From JAYWDA01 sp043747555 (GTDB taxonomy: Bacteria; Bdellovibrionota; Bdellovibrionia; Bdellovibrionales; Bdellovibrionaceae): a DNA stretch of 64,000 bases. The notes under the pieces are model-generated. The model saw only the letters and a program-made list of their open reading frames with translations, was not told the DNA's origin and ran no database searches. The position numbers and the translations under genes were made by a program. Location of the stretch: the NCBI GenBank assembly GCA_043747555.1, contig JAYTOY010000074.1:1-64000 (forward strand), read 5' to 3'. How positions within the stretch are numbered: the first letter of the stretch is position 1; each line of letters starts with the position of its first letter. Shown piece after piece: positions 26,218-35,328 of the stretch.

Positions 26218-27048
26218 GTGCAAAGTAAATTTATTATAACTAGAAATGGAAAAAATCTTGGCCCCTTTCATTTTGAAGAAATTCTGAATCAATTAAAAAA
26301 TCAAGAGTTAGACTGGATGGAGTATCTGTATGATGATGCGTCCCGCGATTGGTTGATGATCTTACAACATCCTTTATTCACTGAAAAATTCAACTCAGGC
26401 TGGGGTCGTCCAGGCGCCCAACCTATAATTGTTGAAACAAAGGCATTTAAAAATCCCGCCAACAAATTTAAAGAAAAAGAATGGTTTATTTTACGCGAAA
26501 AAAATAATTACGGCCCATACTCGCTTCTGGAAATTATTCAAAGTCTTCAACAAAAATCTCTTTTTGAATACGATTATGTTTGGAACCAAGATCTTCCGGC
26601 ATGGCGACGAGTGGCCGAGCTTCCAGAGTTTAAGGCAGAAACCATTAAAGATTTAAAAAATTCAGGAGATGCGACTGTCTCTGAGATATTTTTTAGAAGA
26701 AGACATGCACGAGCAAGATATGGAGCCTCTTTAATTCTTCACGATAATAAAAATCTTTATAAAGGCCACAGCGTTGAAATCAGCGTCGGTGGTGCAGGCA
26801 TTGTGATCCCTAGCCAAGTTTTACAACCGGGACAAACTGTTTTCTTGCACTTTCAACCCGGTGATGGCGTTCCTCCATTCAATGCTTTATGCCATGTGGT
26901 CAGTAAACAATTTATCAAAGTCACTCCAGGTCAACCAACTGAAGGTATCACTGTTAAATACGGCGTTCGGTTTACCAGCATCAGCCAAAATATCCGAGAT
27001 TCAATCAAATCTTTCACGGGAGAAAAAAGCGATCCCAAAGTCGCTTAA
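26218..27048 (+). CDS. Tandem GYF_2-PilZ protein
   Basis: A 276-residue protein starting at GTG 26218 with AAGGAGG at 26205-26211; the ATG-led longer frame from 26152 lacks this. Residues 1-55 and about 95-145 are two related GYF_2-like units, each with a GP(F/Y) motif followed by EI and a later Trp (LGPFHFEEIL...DWLMI; YGPYSLLEII...AWRRV). The C-terminal 100 residues are a PilZ domain (RRRHARARYG, then EISVGGAGIV). It probably reads c-di-GMP or acts as a scaffold binding Pro-rich peptides. A lipoprotein gene follows after 16 nt. Confidence 0.8.
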   Translation: MQSKFIITRNGKNLGPFHFEEILNQLKNQELDWMEYLYDDASRDWLMILQHPLFTEKFNSGWGRPGAQPIIVETKAFKNPANKFKEKEWFILREKNNYGPYSLLEIIQSLQQKSLFEYDYVWNQDLPAWRRVAELPEFKAETIKDLKNSGDATVSEIFFRRRHARARYGASLILHDNKNLYKGHSVEISVGGAGIVIPSQVLQPGQTVFLHFQPGDGVPPFNALCHVVSKQFIKVTPGQPTEGITVKYGVRFTSISQNIRDSIKSFTGEKSDPKVA

Positions 27049-27064
27049 TGAAAAGGAGGCAAAA

Positions 27065-28051
27065 ATGGAATTATTAAAATCATCTATTTATTCTGTTTTC
27101 GCAGTTTTGTTTTTAAGCGGATGTAGTCAGCAATACGACTTTGGCATTCCCCCCAGTTCGGATGTCTTCCCATCCAGCGTTCAATACAACAATAAAGTGG
27201 ATATGGTTTTTATGGTCGATGATTCGCCGACCATGGCCTATCATTCTGATCGATTAGCCGCGTCTATGCCTGCGTTGGTTCAAAGTCTTTTAGCCTTAAA
27301 GATGGATTTTCATATTGTTGTCGTTTCATCAAGTATGAGTCCTTCAAAGATGCGTGGTGGAAAATTTTTGGGTTCGCCTAAGGTTTTAACGAATGGGACA
27401 CCAAACCTAGCAGCTGTTTTGGGTCGACGTTTGCAGCTAGGTGCTGATGGGTCCACTCGCGAATCAGGGATCGAAAGCGTTATGACGGCTTTAGCTGATA
27501 AGCACTTATCAACACCTGATGGACAAGGTTTTTTTCGAGAAGATGCTTTGCTTTCCGTGATTGCGCTTTCAAATGAAGATGATCACAGTGGTTTAGGAAC
27601 AGTCGCTGATTACACTCAATTTTTTGAACAAAGAAAAAAGCCATTTGATAACGGGCAGAAATCTTGGGTTTTTAATTTCATAGGGACTCTTGATACAAGT
27701 GCCAGATGTCCAACAAATCCTGATACAAGCTACACCGAGCGAGGAAGTACTTTTATCGGCCTTGTGAATGCTTCGAATGGGCAAGCTGAATCAATTTGTT
27801 CTTCAGACCTGACGCCAGCGATTAAAAACATCAAGGCGCGAATCATTCAAGTCTTAACAGATTTTAAATTATCCAGAAAGCCAGATGTCAGTAGCATCCA
27901 AGTTTTCTCGAATGGAGCCCCTGTGCCAAGAAGCAATGTTAATGGATGGGATTACCTACCTGTAGAAAATATTATTCGTTTCTATGGAACTTGGGTTCCC
28001 GCGGCCGACGTAGCGATTAAGATTAACTTTAATCCTGCTGGCGCTGATTAA
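27065..28051 (+). CDS. Lipoprotein with VWA-like domain
   Basis: A 328-residue protein with a type II signal (SIYSVFAVLFLSGC, Cys near 20). The next domain opens with VDMVFMVDDSPTM, which resembles the MIDAS DxSxT/S metal site of von Willebrand factor A domains. It then shows the expected alternation of strands and helices, including a long helix-strand section around GIESVMTALADKH. It is probably a surface or periplasmic adhesion or scaffold protein. AAAGGAGG precedes ATG 27065. The last 35 nt form one arm of an 18-bp inverted repeat. Confidence 0.75.
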   Translation: MELLKSSIYSVFAVLFLSGCSQQYDFGIPPSSDVFPSSVQYNNKVDMVFMVDDSPTMAYHSDRLAASMPALVQSLLALKMDFHIVVVSSSMSPSKMRGGKFLGSPKVLTNGTPNLAAVLGRRLQLGADGSTRESGIESVMTALADKHLSTPDGQGFFREDALLSVIALSNEDDHSGLGTVADYTQFFEQRKKPFDNGQKSWVFNFIGTLDTSARCPTNPDTSYTERGSTFIGLVNASNGQAESICSSDLTPAIKNIKARIIQVLTDFKLSRKPDVSSIQVFSNGAPVPRSNVNGWDYLPVENIIRFYGTWVPAADVAIKINFNPAGAD

Positions 28052-28063
28052 AGTTAATCTTAA
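28017..28063. terminator. 18-bp perfect inverted repeat across the stop of the VWA-like gene
   Basis: TTAAGATTAACTTTAATC at 28017-28034 is the exact reverse complement of GATTAAAGTTAATCTTAA at 28046-28063, with an 11-nt loop. It spans the TAA at 28049-28051 and lies between two convergent genes. The stem is AT-rich and no long T-run follows, so it may stabilise the 3' end or work as a weak bidirectional terminator. Confidence 0.6.
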
Positions 28064-28078
28064 CTGTTAAATTTGTTC

Positions 28079-29536
28079 TTACTCTTCGATCAGTGCTTTC
28101 ACATCTAATCGGCCTTCGGTCATCAATTTTCCTGATAAAGAAGGAGTTTTTTTAGCCGATTTTAGTAAGGCCTCCTTCACTTCCTTATAATTTTTTTCAG
28201 GATGCATAGACCAGTACAATGCGGCGGCTCCGGCCACATGCGGGCAAGCCATTGAAGTTCCATCCCAAGTCGCATGGAAACCATATTGATCAATCACAGT
28301 GTCAGAATAAAGACCACCCACCGTCGTTGAAAACACATTCACTCCAGGAGCTGCGATATGGACTGTTTTAATTCCCCAGTTTGAGAAAGATCCTAAGTTA
28401 TTATTTAGATCGATCGCTGCAACGCTGACGATATTTTCAAAGTCATAAGTGGCAGGGTAGGAGGGCTTTGGGTCTGAATCATTGCTGTAGCCTGCACCGC
28501 TATGTCCGTTACCAGCCGCTGCAATGAAGAGAACATTTTTGTCTTGAGCGTATTGAACCGCATCGCGCAGAGCTTTATTCTCTGTGCCTTCAGCTGGATC
28601 TTCCCCCTCAGAGCCCCAAGAGTTCGATAAAACTTTGGCGCCATTATCGACAGCATAGTGGATGGCTTTAATAGCATCCGCTGTTGTGCCTTGGCCTTTG
28701 TCAGAGATAAATCGCAAGGCCATAATTTTTACTTTTGGAGCCACGCCTGAAATTCCAATGCCATTATCGCCACGGGCGCCCACATTTCCCGCGCAATGAG
28801 TTCCGTGGCCTGGATTTCCGCCGCCAACAAGAAGTTGCAAAGGTTCGACGGCAAGGTCAAAAGGCTTGTTGTCATTAGAGACAAAATCCCATCCGACAAC
28901 ATCATCAACAAAACCATTGTTGTCGTCATCCACTGAATTTGTCGCTTTGTCGCGACCTTGGCTGTCGATGCCAGTCTCGCCGGAATTTTTCCACATATTA
29001 GGAAGCAAATCTTCATGAGTATAATCAACACCTGTGTCGATCACAGCTACAATCATTCCTTCGCCAGTTGATTTTTTCCAAATATCTTTGGCACCAATTT
29101 CATTCATGCCCCACTGTTTAGCAAATTGAGCATCTGGCCCTTGGCTTTGCGGTGGAACAATTAATGGAATCGGCGGATTGTCGGCTGGCACAGTCAGAAG
29201 TTTTTCCGGATGGGCTTGAATAAATCGAGCCACAGCCGCGCGGCGCAAATTATCTTGTAACTTATAATCATTCATTAGCCGAACTGGATAGTTTGGTTGA
29301 ACATACTCAACATTTGGATTTTTGCTTAAAGATTTAAACAAAGGACTTTTGCTGTCGGCTTGAACGCGCACCCAAGACCCGCCAAGATTTTCTGTCTTAA
29401 CGTTTTTGTTGTCTAAATCCATCACTAATGTGCTTATGAATTTGTCATTTGCCATTTTAATCAGCAAATCAGTCTTCTTAATTTCAGCCGCCCCCGCGCT
29501 CCAACCGATCATCAAAATCAATAAAGTTACTCTCAT
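28079..29536 (-). CDS. Secreted subtilisin-like serine protease (S8)
   Basis: A 485-residue protease with a signal peptide (MRVTLLILMIGWSAGAAE). A propeptide of about 80 residues resembles the I9 inhibitor domain (NPNVEYVQPNYP). The catalytic domain has Asp in AVIDTGVD (about 167), His in GHGTHCAG (about 244), oxyanion Asn in AAAGNG (about 343) and Ser in GTSMACPH (about 428). DDDNNGFVDD near 210 looks like a calcium site. ATG 29536 has AAGGAGG six bases upstream. It is probably exported to the periplasm or medium. All catalytic residues are present. Confidence 0.95.
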   Translation of the reverse strand: MRVTLLILMIGWSAGAAEIKKTDLLIKMANDKFISTLVMDLDNKNVKTENLGGSWVRVQADSKSPLFKSLSKNPNVEYVQPNYPVRLMNDYKLQDNLRRAAVARFIQAHPEKLLTVPADNPPIPLIVPPQSQGPDAQFAKQWGMNEIGAKDIWKKSTGEGMIVAVIDTGVDYTHEDLLPNMWKNSGETGIDSQGRDKATNSVDDDNNGFVDDVVGWDFVSNDNKPFDLAVEPLQLLVGGGNPGHGTHCAGNVGARGDNGIGISGVAPKVKIMALRFISDKGQGTTADAIKAIHYAVDNGAKVLSNSWGSEGEDPAEGTENKALRDAVQYAQDKNVLFIAAAGNGHSGAGYSNDSDPKPSYPATYDFENIVSVAAIDLNNNLGSFSNWGIKTVHIAAPGVNVFSTTVGGLYSDTVIDQYGFHATWDGTSMACPHVAGAAALYWSMHPEKNYKEVKEALLKSAKKTPSLSGKLMTEGRLDVKALIEE

Positions 29537-29757
29537 GGATCCCCTCCTTGGTCTAGCCAACAGTCAACCAAGGAAGAGTGAATGAGTCCAACTTAAATCA
29601 ACAATTTAGAGCATCTGCGTTGAATGGAAAAACACAGCCTCTGAGTCGACTTATGTTGTTGTCACGCCTCTGGATTTTCGCTACTTATGTAGGTATCCAA
29701 ATGATAATTAAATGAGAGCCTTTCCCGGAAGAAGACTCTTTTTGCTGTGAGGTCGGA

Positions 29758-30336
29758 ATGAGCAACGCTGAAAATACTTCGAGCTCGGTCATCGCAACCA
29801 AGGCCAATAGGGTCGCTCAGGCAGATGAAGAGCTAGTTAAGTCTTTTGCTTTTGCAACCAAACTGGACGCCCTTGTCGCTTGGGGGCAGCGAAATGCATT
29901 GTGGCCCCTTCCTTATGGCACCGCTTGTTGTGGAATTGAACTGATGTCGGTAATGGGACCAAAATATGACTTGGCTCGTTTCGGAGCCGAGGTCGTGCGA
30001 TTTTCTCCGCGCCAAGCTGATTTGCTTTTGGTGGCTGGAACTATCACTGAAAAAATGGCGCCAGTTTTGATTCGAATTTACGAACAAATGCTTGAGCCCA
30101 AATATGTTTTATCAATGGGAGCTTGTGCTAGTTCGGGTGGATTTTATCGCGCTTATCATGTCTTGCAAGGCGCTGATAAAGTCATTCCTGTCGATGTTTA
30201 CGTTCCCGGTTGTCCACCGACACCAGAAGCCGTTCTTGATGGAATTATGCTTTTACAAAAAATGATTAAAGATCACACTCCACGCCCTTGGAAAGACAAT
30301 TGGAAAAATCCCTATGAGCAAATTGGAAAATCTTAA
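29758..30336 (+). CDS. nuoB: NADH-quinone oxidoreductase subunit B
   Basis: The complex I subunit holding the N2 4Fe-4S cluster next to the quinone site. In the 192-residue protein the four ligands are Cys57 and Cys58 (TACCGIE), Cys123 (GACASSGG) and Cys152 (PGCPPTP). It opens the nuo cluster. nuoA, which normally precedes it, is absent here: the upstream gene is the divergent protease. GAGG lies five bases before the ATG. The stop overlaps nuoCD by 23 nt. Confidence 0.97.
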   Translation: MSNAENTSSSVIATKANRVAQADEELVKSFAFATKLDALVAWGQRNALWPLPYGTACCGIELMSVMGPKYDLARFGAEVVRFSPRQADLLLVAGTITEKMAPVLIRIYEQMLEPKYVLSMGACASSGGFYRAYHVLQGADKVIPVDVYVPGCPPTPEAVLDGIMLLQKMIKDHTPRPWKDNWKNPYEQIGKS

Positions 30337-31996
30337 AGCCGACCTGGCTCAGCAATTTAATGTTGAAGCCTTTCAATTCACGCAATCCAATGGCGACGAT
30401 GTTCTTGTCGTGCCCAAAGAGGATGTCCCGAATGTCCTGCGGTCTTTTAAAGCTTCGGGCCGTTTTGATTTCCTGATGGATATTGCTGGAGTCGATTATC
30501 CAACCAGAGAAAAAAGATTTGATGTGGTCTACCATCTTTTTTCATCCCGGGACGGAGCGCGCCTAAGGCTTAAGGCGGCCGTTGGTGAAAGCGAATCCAT
30601 TGAAACTGCGATTTTTATTTGGAAGGGCGCTGATTGGTTTGAACGTGAAGCTTACGATATGTTCGGGATTCAGTTTGTTGGTCATCCCAATTTACGTCGC
30701 CTGTTAACTCATCATCAGTTTGTTGGGCATCCGCTGAGAAAAGATTATGAGGCCGATCGCCAGCAGCATTGCACAAGCACGATGCCAATTCATTTCGATA
30801 ACGTCGACGGCGAAGACGGTTCTATTCTGAATGAAAATTTTGTACCGCTCAATATTGGACCTTCGCATCCTGCCATGCACGGAACCTTACGGGTGATGGT
30901 TGAACTTGATGGTGAAACAATTATTCGCGCCGGTTGCGAAATCGGATACTTGCATCGCTGCTTTGAAAAAATGGCGGAAACCCATCCTTACAATCAAGTC
31001 ATTCCTTATACTGATCGTTTGAATTATTGTTCAGCGCCGATGAATAACGTCGGCTACTGTAAGACAGTCGAAAAACTATTAGGTGTTGAGATTCCTCCAA
31101 AAGCGCAAGCCATGCGTGTGATTCTTTGCGAGCTGTCTCGGATTATTGATCATATTATTTCTGTCGGTACCGGTGGCGTCGACTTAGGTGCGCTGACAGC
31201 GTTTTTCCACTTATTCACTTACCGAGAAAAAGTTTATACACTATTTGAAAAACTTTGTGGATCTCGGTTAACAGTAGCCCTGACTCGGGTTGGCGGCATG
31301 GCTCAGGATGCGCCTGAGGGTTGGTATGACGACGTTCTGACTTTTTGCAAAGAGATGCGCGGCGAAGTCGATGAGATCTCAAAACTTCTTTTGGATAACA
31401 AAATATTTATTAAGCGGACTCAAGGTGTTTGTCCGATCTCGGCCCAAGATGCGATCGCTTGGGGCTATACGGGTCCTTTGCTAAGAGCTTGTGGTGTTAA
31501 CTTGGATTTGCGAAAATTAACACCTTACTATGGCTATGATGCCTTGAATTTTGATGTGCCTGTCGGAACAACTGGCGATATTTACGATCGATATCAAGTC
31601 CGTATTGAAGAAATGCGACAAAGTATTCGTATTATCGAACAAGTTTGTAAAAATGTTCCCGGCGGCGATTACACCATCCGAGATAAAGGTATCGTTCTGC
31701 CAGAGAAAAAAGACGTTTATGGAAATATCGAAGGATTGATGAATCATTTCATGTTGGTGATCAAAGGTTTACGCCCACCGGTCGGTGAAACCTATGACGC
31801 CACGGAAGCCGCCAATGGCGAACTTGGATTTTATTTAGTCAGTGACGGCAGTGCAAATCCCTACAGACTAAAAGTAAGGCCGCCTTGTTTTGCGATCTAT
31901 CAGTCGTTTCCAAGTGTGGTGAAAGGCGCGATGTTAGCTGATGCTATTGCAACCGTCGCAAGTATGAACGTTATTGCCGGCGAACTGGATCGGTAG
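30314..31996 (+). CDS. nuoCD: Fused NADH-quinone oxidoreductase subunit C/D
   Basis: One 560-residue polypeptide. Residues 1-150 are NuoC, including ERE-type segment WFEREAYDMFGIQFVGHPNLRRLLT and PLRKDY. Residues about 175-560 are NuoD (NIGPSHPAMHGTLRVMVELDGE, GYLHRCFEKMAE, ending IASMNVIAGELDR). Complex I uses this pair in the peripheral arm, with NuoD lining the quinone cavity. The C-D fusion is known from enterobacteria and several other lineages. The ATG lies inside nuoB (23-nt overlap), consistent with coupled translation. Confidence 0.96.
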   Translation: MSKLENLKADLAQQFNVEAFQFTQSNGDDVLVVPKEDVPNVLRSFKASGRFDFLMDIAGVDYPTREKRFDVVYHLFSSRDGARLRLKAAVGESESIETAIFIWKGADWFEREAYDMFGIQFVGHPNLRRLLTHHQFVGHPLRKDYEADRQQHCTSTMPIHFDNVDGEDGSILNENFVPLNIGPSHPAMHGTLRVMVELDGETIIRAGCEIGYLHRCFEKMAETHPYNQVIPYTDRLNYCSAPMNNVGYCKTVEKLLGVEIPPKAQAMRVILCELSRIIDHIISVGTGGVDLGALTAFFHLFTYREKVYTLFEKLCGSRLTVALTRVGGMAQDAPEGWYDDVLTFCKEMRGEVDEISKLLLDNKIFIKRTQGVCPISAQDAIAWGYTGPLLRACGVNLDLRKLTPYYGYDALNFDVPVGTTGDIYDRYQVRIEEMRQSIRIIEQVCKNVPGGDYTIRDKGIVLPEKKDVYGNIEGLMNHFMLVIKGLRPPVGETYDATEAANGELGFYLVSDGSANPYRLKVRPPCFAIYQSFPSVVKGAMLADAIATVASMNVIAGELDR

Positions 31997-32004
31997 GGGC
32001 CAAT

Positions 32005-32478
32005 ATGTTTAAATTATCTGATGAAGGTCGAAAGAAACTTGCCACTGAGCTTAAGCGTTACGAAGCCCGCGAATCAGCGATCATTCCATGTTTGTATTTA
32101 GCTCAAAGCGAAAATAAAGGCTGGATCAATGCAGAAGTGATTTCCGAGTTAGCAAGCTTAATGGATATTCCTGAAAGTCGCATCAATGAAGTTTTTAAAT
32201 TCTACACCATGTTCAACCAGAAACCTGTAGGAAAGTTTCATGTGCAAGTGTGTACAAATATTTCCTGTGCACTAGAGGGTGGCCGCGAATTAGCTACCCA
32301 CATCTGCAAAGAATTAAATGTGAAATATGATGAAGTCACTCCTGATGGTCGATTCACAGTTTCTAAAGTTGAGTGTTTGGGTTCCTGCGGAACGGCACCG
32401 ATGATGCAAGTGAATGAGCGCTATCATGAAAATCTGACTCATGAATCAGCAATGAATTTGTTACGAGGGATGAAATAA
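32005..32478 (+). CDS. nuoE: NADH-quinone oxidoreductase subunit E
   Basis: Thioredoxin-like 157-residue subunit carrying the N1a 2Fe-2S cluster. The ligand pairs are visible in VCTNISC and ECLGSCG. It forms the NADH dehydrogenase module with NuoF and NuoG. The stop overlaps the nuoF ATG by one nucleotide. Confidence 0.95.
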   Translation: MFKLSDEGRKKLATELKRYEARESAIIPCLYLAQSENKGWINAEVISELASLMDIPESRINEVFKFYTMFNQKPVGKFHVQVCTNISCALEGGRELATHICKELNVKYDEVTPDGRFTVSKVECLGSCGTAPMMQVNERYHENLTHESAMNLLRGMK

Positions 32479-33767
32479 TGGAAACAAAATTACTATCAGA
32501 GTTTTATCACCTGGAAGAATATCGTAGCCTCGAGGGATATAAAAAAAATGGCGGCTATAAGGTTTTAGAAAAATATCTGAAACTACAACCGCAACAGATT
32601 ATCGACGAAGTCAAAGCCTCAGGACTTCGCGGACGCGGCGGCGCTGGATTTCCGACGGGAACAAAATGGGGTTTTTTACCCAAAAATGGCGAGCCCCGAT
32701 ATTTGCTTTGTAATGCTGATGAGGGTGAACCCGGAACATTCAAAGACCGCATGATGATGGAGCGGGCTCCACATCAGTTGATCGAAGGAATGATTTTATC
32801 AGCTTTTGCGATCGGTTCTAAAAAAAGCTATATCTATATTCGCGGTGAATATTTTTATCCGATTTCTGTTGTGGAAGCCGCGATCAAGGAAGCTTATAAA
32901 GCCGGCTTTCTGGGAAAAAATATTTTAGGTTCAGGTTTTGATCATGAAATGGATATCTATGCTGGCGCTGGAGCTTATATTGTCGGTGAAGAGACAGGGA
33001 TGATTTCATCCCTAGAAGGTCTAAAGGGACAGCCGAAATTAAAGCCGCCGTTCCCAGCCATTCAGGGTTACTTAAAAAAGCCAACGATAGTTAACAATGT
33101 GGAAACCTTAGCTGCTGTTGTGCCTATCATGCGCGATGGGGCAGCGGCTTATAAAAAATACGGCACAGAAAAGTCAACGGGCACAAAATTATTTTCTTTA
33201 AGCGGAAACGTTCAAAAGCCTGGAAACTATGAAGTCGTCCTTGGCATGCCCATGATGGAGTTTATCAACGAGCTGGGTGGCGGCATGAAGCCGGGTCGAA
33301 AACTAAAAGCGATTATTCCTGGCGGATCGTCAGCGCCAGTTTTAAGTGCTGACGAGTGCATGAAGGCCAATCTTGATTACGAAAGTTTAGCTGGATTGGG
33401 ATCAATGCTTGGATCCGGAGCCGTCATCGTGATTGATGACTCGCAGTGCATGGTCGATATGTTGGGCGTTCTTATGCATTTTTATCATCATGAGTCTTGT
33501 GGGCAGTGCACGCCTTGTCGTGAGGGCACCGGCTGGCTGAATAAAATTGTTCATTCAATTTTAGAAGGCCGCGGTCGTTTGCAAGATATCGATTTATTAT
33601 TAAAGGTCGCTGACAATATGAAGGGTAAAACGATTTGCGCTTTATCCGATGCCGCCGCTTTACCAGTGATTAGTTTTGTATCGAAGTTCAGAGATGAATT
33701 TGAATTTTATGTCCGCGAGGGCCGCTCAAAAGTACGAGGGATGACATATGCTGAAATGCACCATTAA
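32478..33767 (+). CDS. nuoF: NADH-quinone oxidoreductase subunit F
   Basis: The 429-residue flavoprotein that oxidises NADH. It has the glycine-rich NADH site (GLRGRGGAGFPTG) and FMN-binding segments (NADEGEPGTFKDR; YAGAGAYIVGEETG). The N3 4Fe-4S ligands are in SCGQCTPCREG, and a later Cys is in TICALSDAA. Length is normal. Its 3' end overlaps nuoG by 20 nt. Confidence 0.97.
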   Translation: METKLLSEFYHLEEYRSLEGYKKNGGYKVLEKYLKLQPQQIIDEVKASGLRGRGGAGFPTGTKWGFLPKNGEPRYLLCNADEGEPGTFKDRMMMERAPHQLIEGMILSAFAIGSKKSYIYIRGEYFYPISVVEAAIKEAYKAGFLGKNILGSGFDHEMDIYAGAGAYIVGEETGMISSLEGLKGQPKLKPPFPAIQGYLKKPTIVNNVETLAAVVPIMRDGAAAYKKYGTEKSTGTKLFSLSGNVQKPGNYEVVLGMPMMEFINELGGGMKPGRKLKAIIPGGSSAPVLSADECMKANLDYESLAGLGSMLGSGAVIVIDDSQCMVDMLGVLMHFYHHESCGQCTPCREGTGWLNKIVHSILEGRGRLQDIDLLLKVADNMKGKTICALSDAAALPVISFVSKFRDEFEFYVREGRSKVRGMTYAEMHH

Positions 33768-35328
33768 CGGCAAAGAAGTCGAAGTCAAAGAAGGCTCGAC
33801 GATTATCGAAGCGATGCACAAGAATGAGCAATCTATTGCGCACTATTGCTATCATCCTGGGCTTAGCGTGGCTGGCGTTTGTCGGCTTTGCATGGTCGAG
33901 ATTGAGGGAAATCCTCGTCCACAGATTGCATGTAACACGATGGTGACTGAGGGGATGAAAGTAAATAATACCTCAGAAAAGCTTCGAGATGTCGTCAAGT
34001 GGGGTCTTGATTTTCATTTGATCAATCATCCCTTAGATTGTCCGATCTGTGATCAAGCCGGCGAATGCGGTTTACAAGATCAGTATATGGAATTCGGTAA
34101 ATACAATCCCGAGATGGCCGAAAGAAAAGTAAAAAAGAAAAAGGTCGTTGATCTTGGCCCGACTGTCGTACTGGACAGCGAACGCTGTATCCTGTGTTCG
34201 CGCTGCACTCGATTCACTGAAGAAGTGACCAAAACAAATGAACTTGGGATTTTCAATCGCGGCGATCGCAGCGAGATCGGTTGTTTTGAAGGGAAAAAAT
34301 TAGATAATAATTATTCCCTTAATACGGTCGATATTTGTCCCGTCGGTGCTTTGACATCAAAAGATTTCAGATTTCGCCAACGGGTCTGGTATCTGAAAGA
34401 TTCAGAAACGATCTGCAATGGTTGTTCAACAGGTTGTAATGTTAAGATGTACTTCAATAAAGAAGGTATCTTTCGCATGAAGCCGGTTTACAACGAAAAG
34501 GTAAATGGACATTGGATGTGCGATATCGGTCGAAATGCCTACAAATTTGTTAACCAAGAATCTAGATTGCTAAGGGCAAAGAAAGCCCAATCGGGATCTT
34601 GGATTGAGGGTTCCGCTGGTGCGATAGCGAAGGAAGTCAGCTCAGTTTTGAAAGGCACTCCTGCCGATAAATTAGCTTTGGTCTTGACCGCTCAGTACAC
34701 CGTTGAAGAGTTCGATGCCATCGTATCAACTTTTGTGAATGAGTTTAAATGTAAAAACATATTTTTCATGATTAACAATCGAGAAACGTTCGAGAGCTTT
34801 GATGGACTTCTTTATCGCGGAGATAAAAATCCTAATACCAAAGGTTTATTAAAGGTTTTAGAAAAACATCACTTGAATGCAACTTGGAATCAGCTGGTAA
34901 CGGGTCTTGAAAAAGGGCAGTTTGAAACAGTGGTTGTTGCTGGCCCAGAGAATCAAAGTGTTTTCCCCGAGCTTTCAGCCAATATTAAACAATTAGCTAA
35001 AGTTAAAAACATAGTTTGGTTTACAGTGGGAAAAAACTCAGATCTTGAATCCTTAAGTGGAAATGTTTATTTAATTCCGGTAAAAAGCTTTGTTGAAAAG
35101 GAAGGCACATTTATTAACTATGCCGGTCTTGAGCAAAAGTTTAAAAAAGTAACGACAGTTGTTTCTGAAGCGCTCACTTTGACCGAAGCCGCTATTTTAA
35201 TGTCGGGAAAAAATTTGCAACTGCCAGTTGTTTCTGAAACGTTTATCGAATCGACTCGTCGGCCGGATTTAGTGACACTAGAACATCGTAAGAAAAATGA
35301 GTTCGTTTTTAAAAGAGGTTCGTTATGA
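33748..35328 (+). CDS. nuoG: NADH-quinone oxidoreductase subunit G (short form)
   Basis: Iron-sulfur subunit of 526 residues, against about 900 in E. coli. The N-terminal 2Fe-2S ligands are in CYHPGLSVAGVCRLC. Next come the His/Cys cluster (HPLDCPICDQAGECGLQD) and a 4Fe-4S set (CILCSRCTRF...DICPVGAL). A CxxCxxxCx27C motif (CNGCSTGC to MCDIGR, spacing exactly 27) would hold cluster N7. The molybdopterin-like domain behind it is shortened to about 260 residues. Overlaps nuoF by 20 nt and nuoI by 4 nt. Confidence 0.94.
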   Translation: MLKCTINGKEVEVKEGSTIIEAMHKNEQSIAHYCYHPGLSVAGVCRLCMVEIEGNPRPQIACNTMVTEGMKVNNTSEKLRDVVKWGLDFHLINHPLDCPICDQAGECGLQDQYMEFGKYNPEMAERKVKKKKVVDLGPTVVLDSERCILCSRCTRFTEEVTKTNELGIFNRGDRSEIGCFEGKKLDNNYSLNTVDICPVGALTSKDFRFRQRVWYLKDSETICNGCSTGCNVKMYFNKEGIFRMKPVYNEKVNGHWMCDIGRNAYKFVNQESRLLRAKKAQSGSWIEGSAGAIAKEVSSVLKGTPADKLALVLTAQYTVEEFDAIVSTFVNEFKCKNIFFMINNRETFESFDGLLYRGDKNPNTKGLLKVLEKHHLNATWNQLVTGLEKGQFETVVVAGPENQSVFPELSANIKQLAKVKNIVWFTVGKNSDLESLSGNVYLIPVKSFVEKEGTFINYAGLEQKFKKVTTVVSEALTLTEAAILMSGKNLQLPVVSETFIESTRRPDLVTLEHRKKNEFVFKRGSL

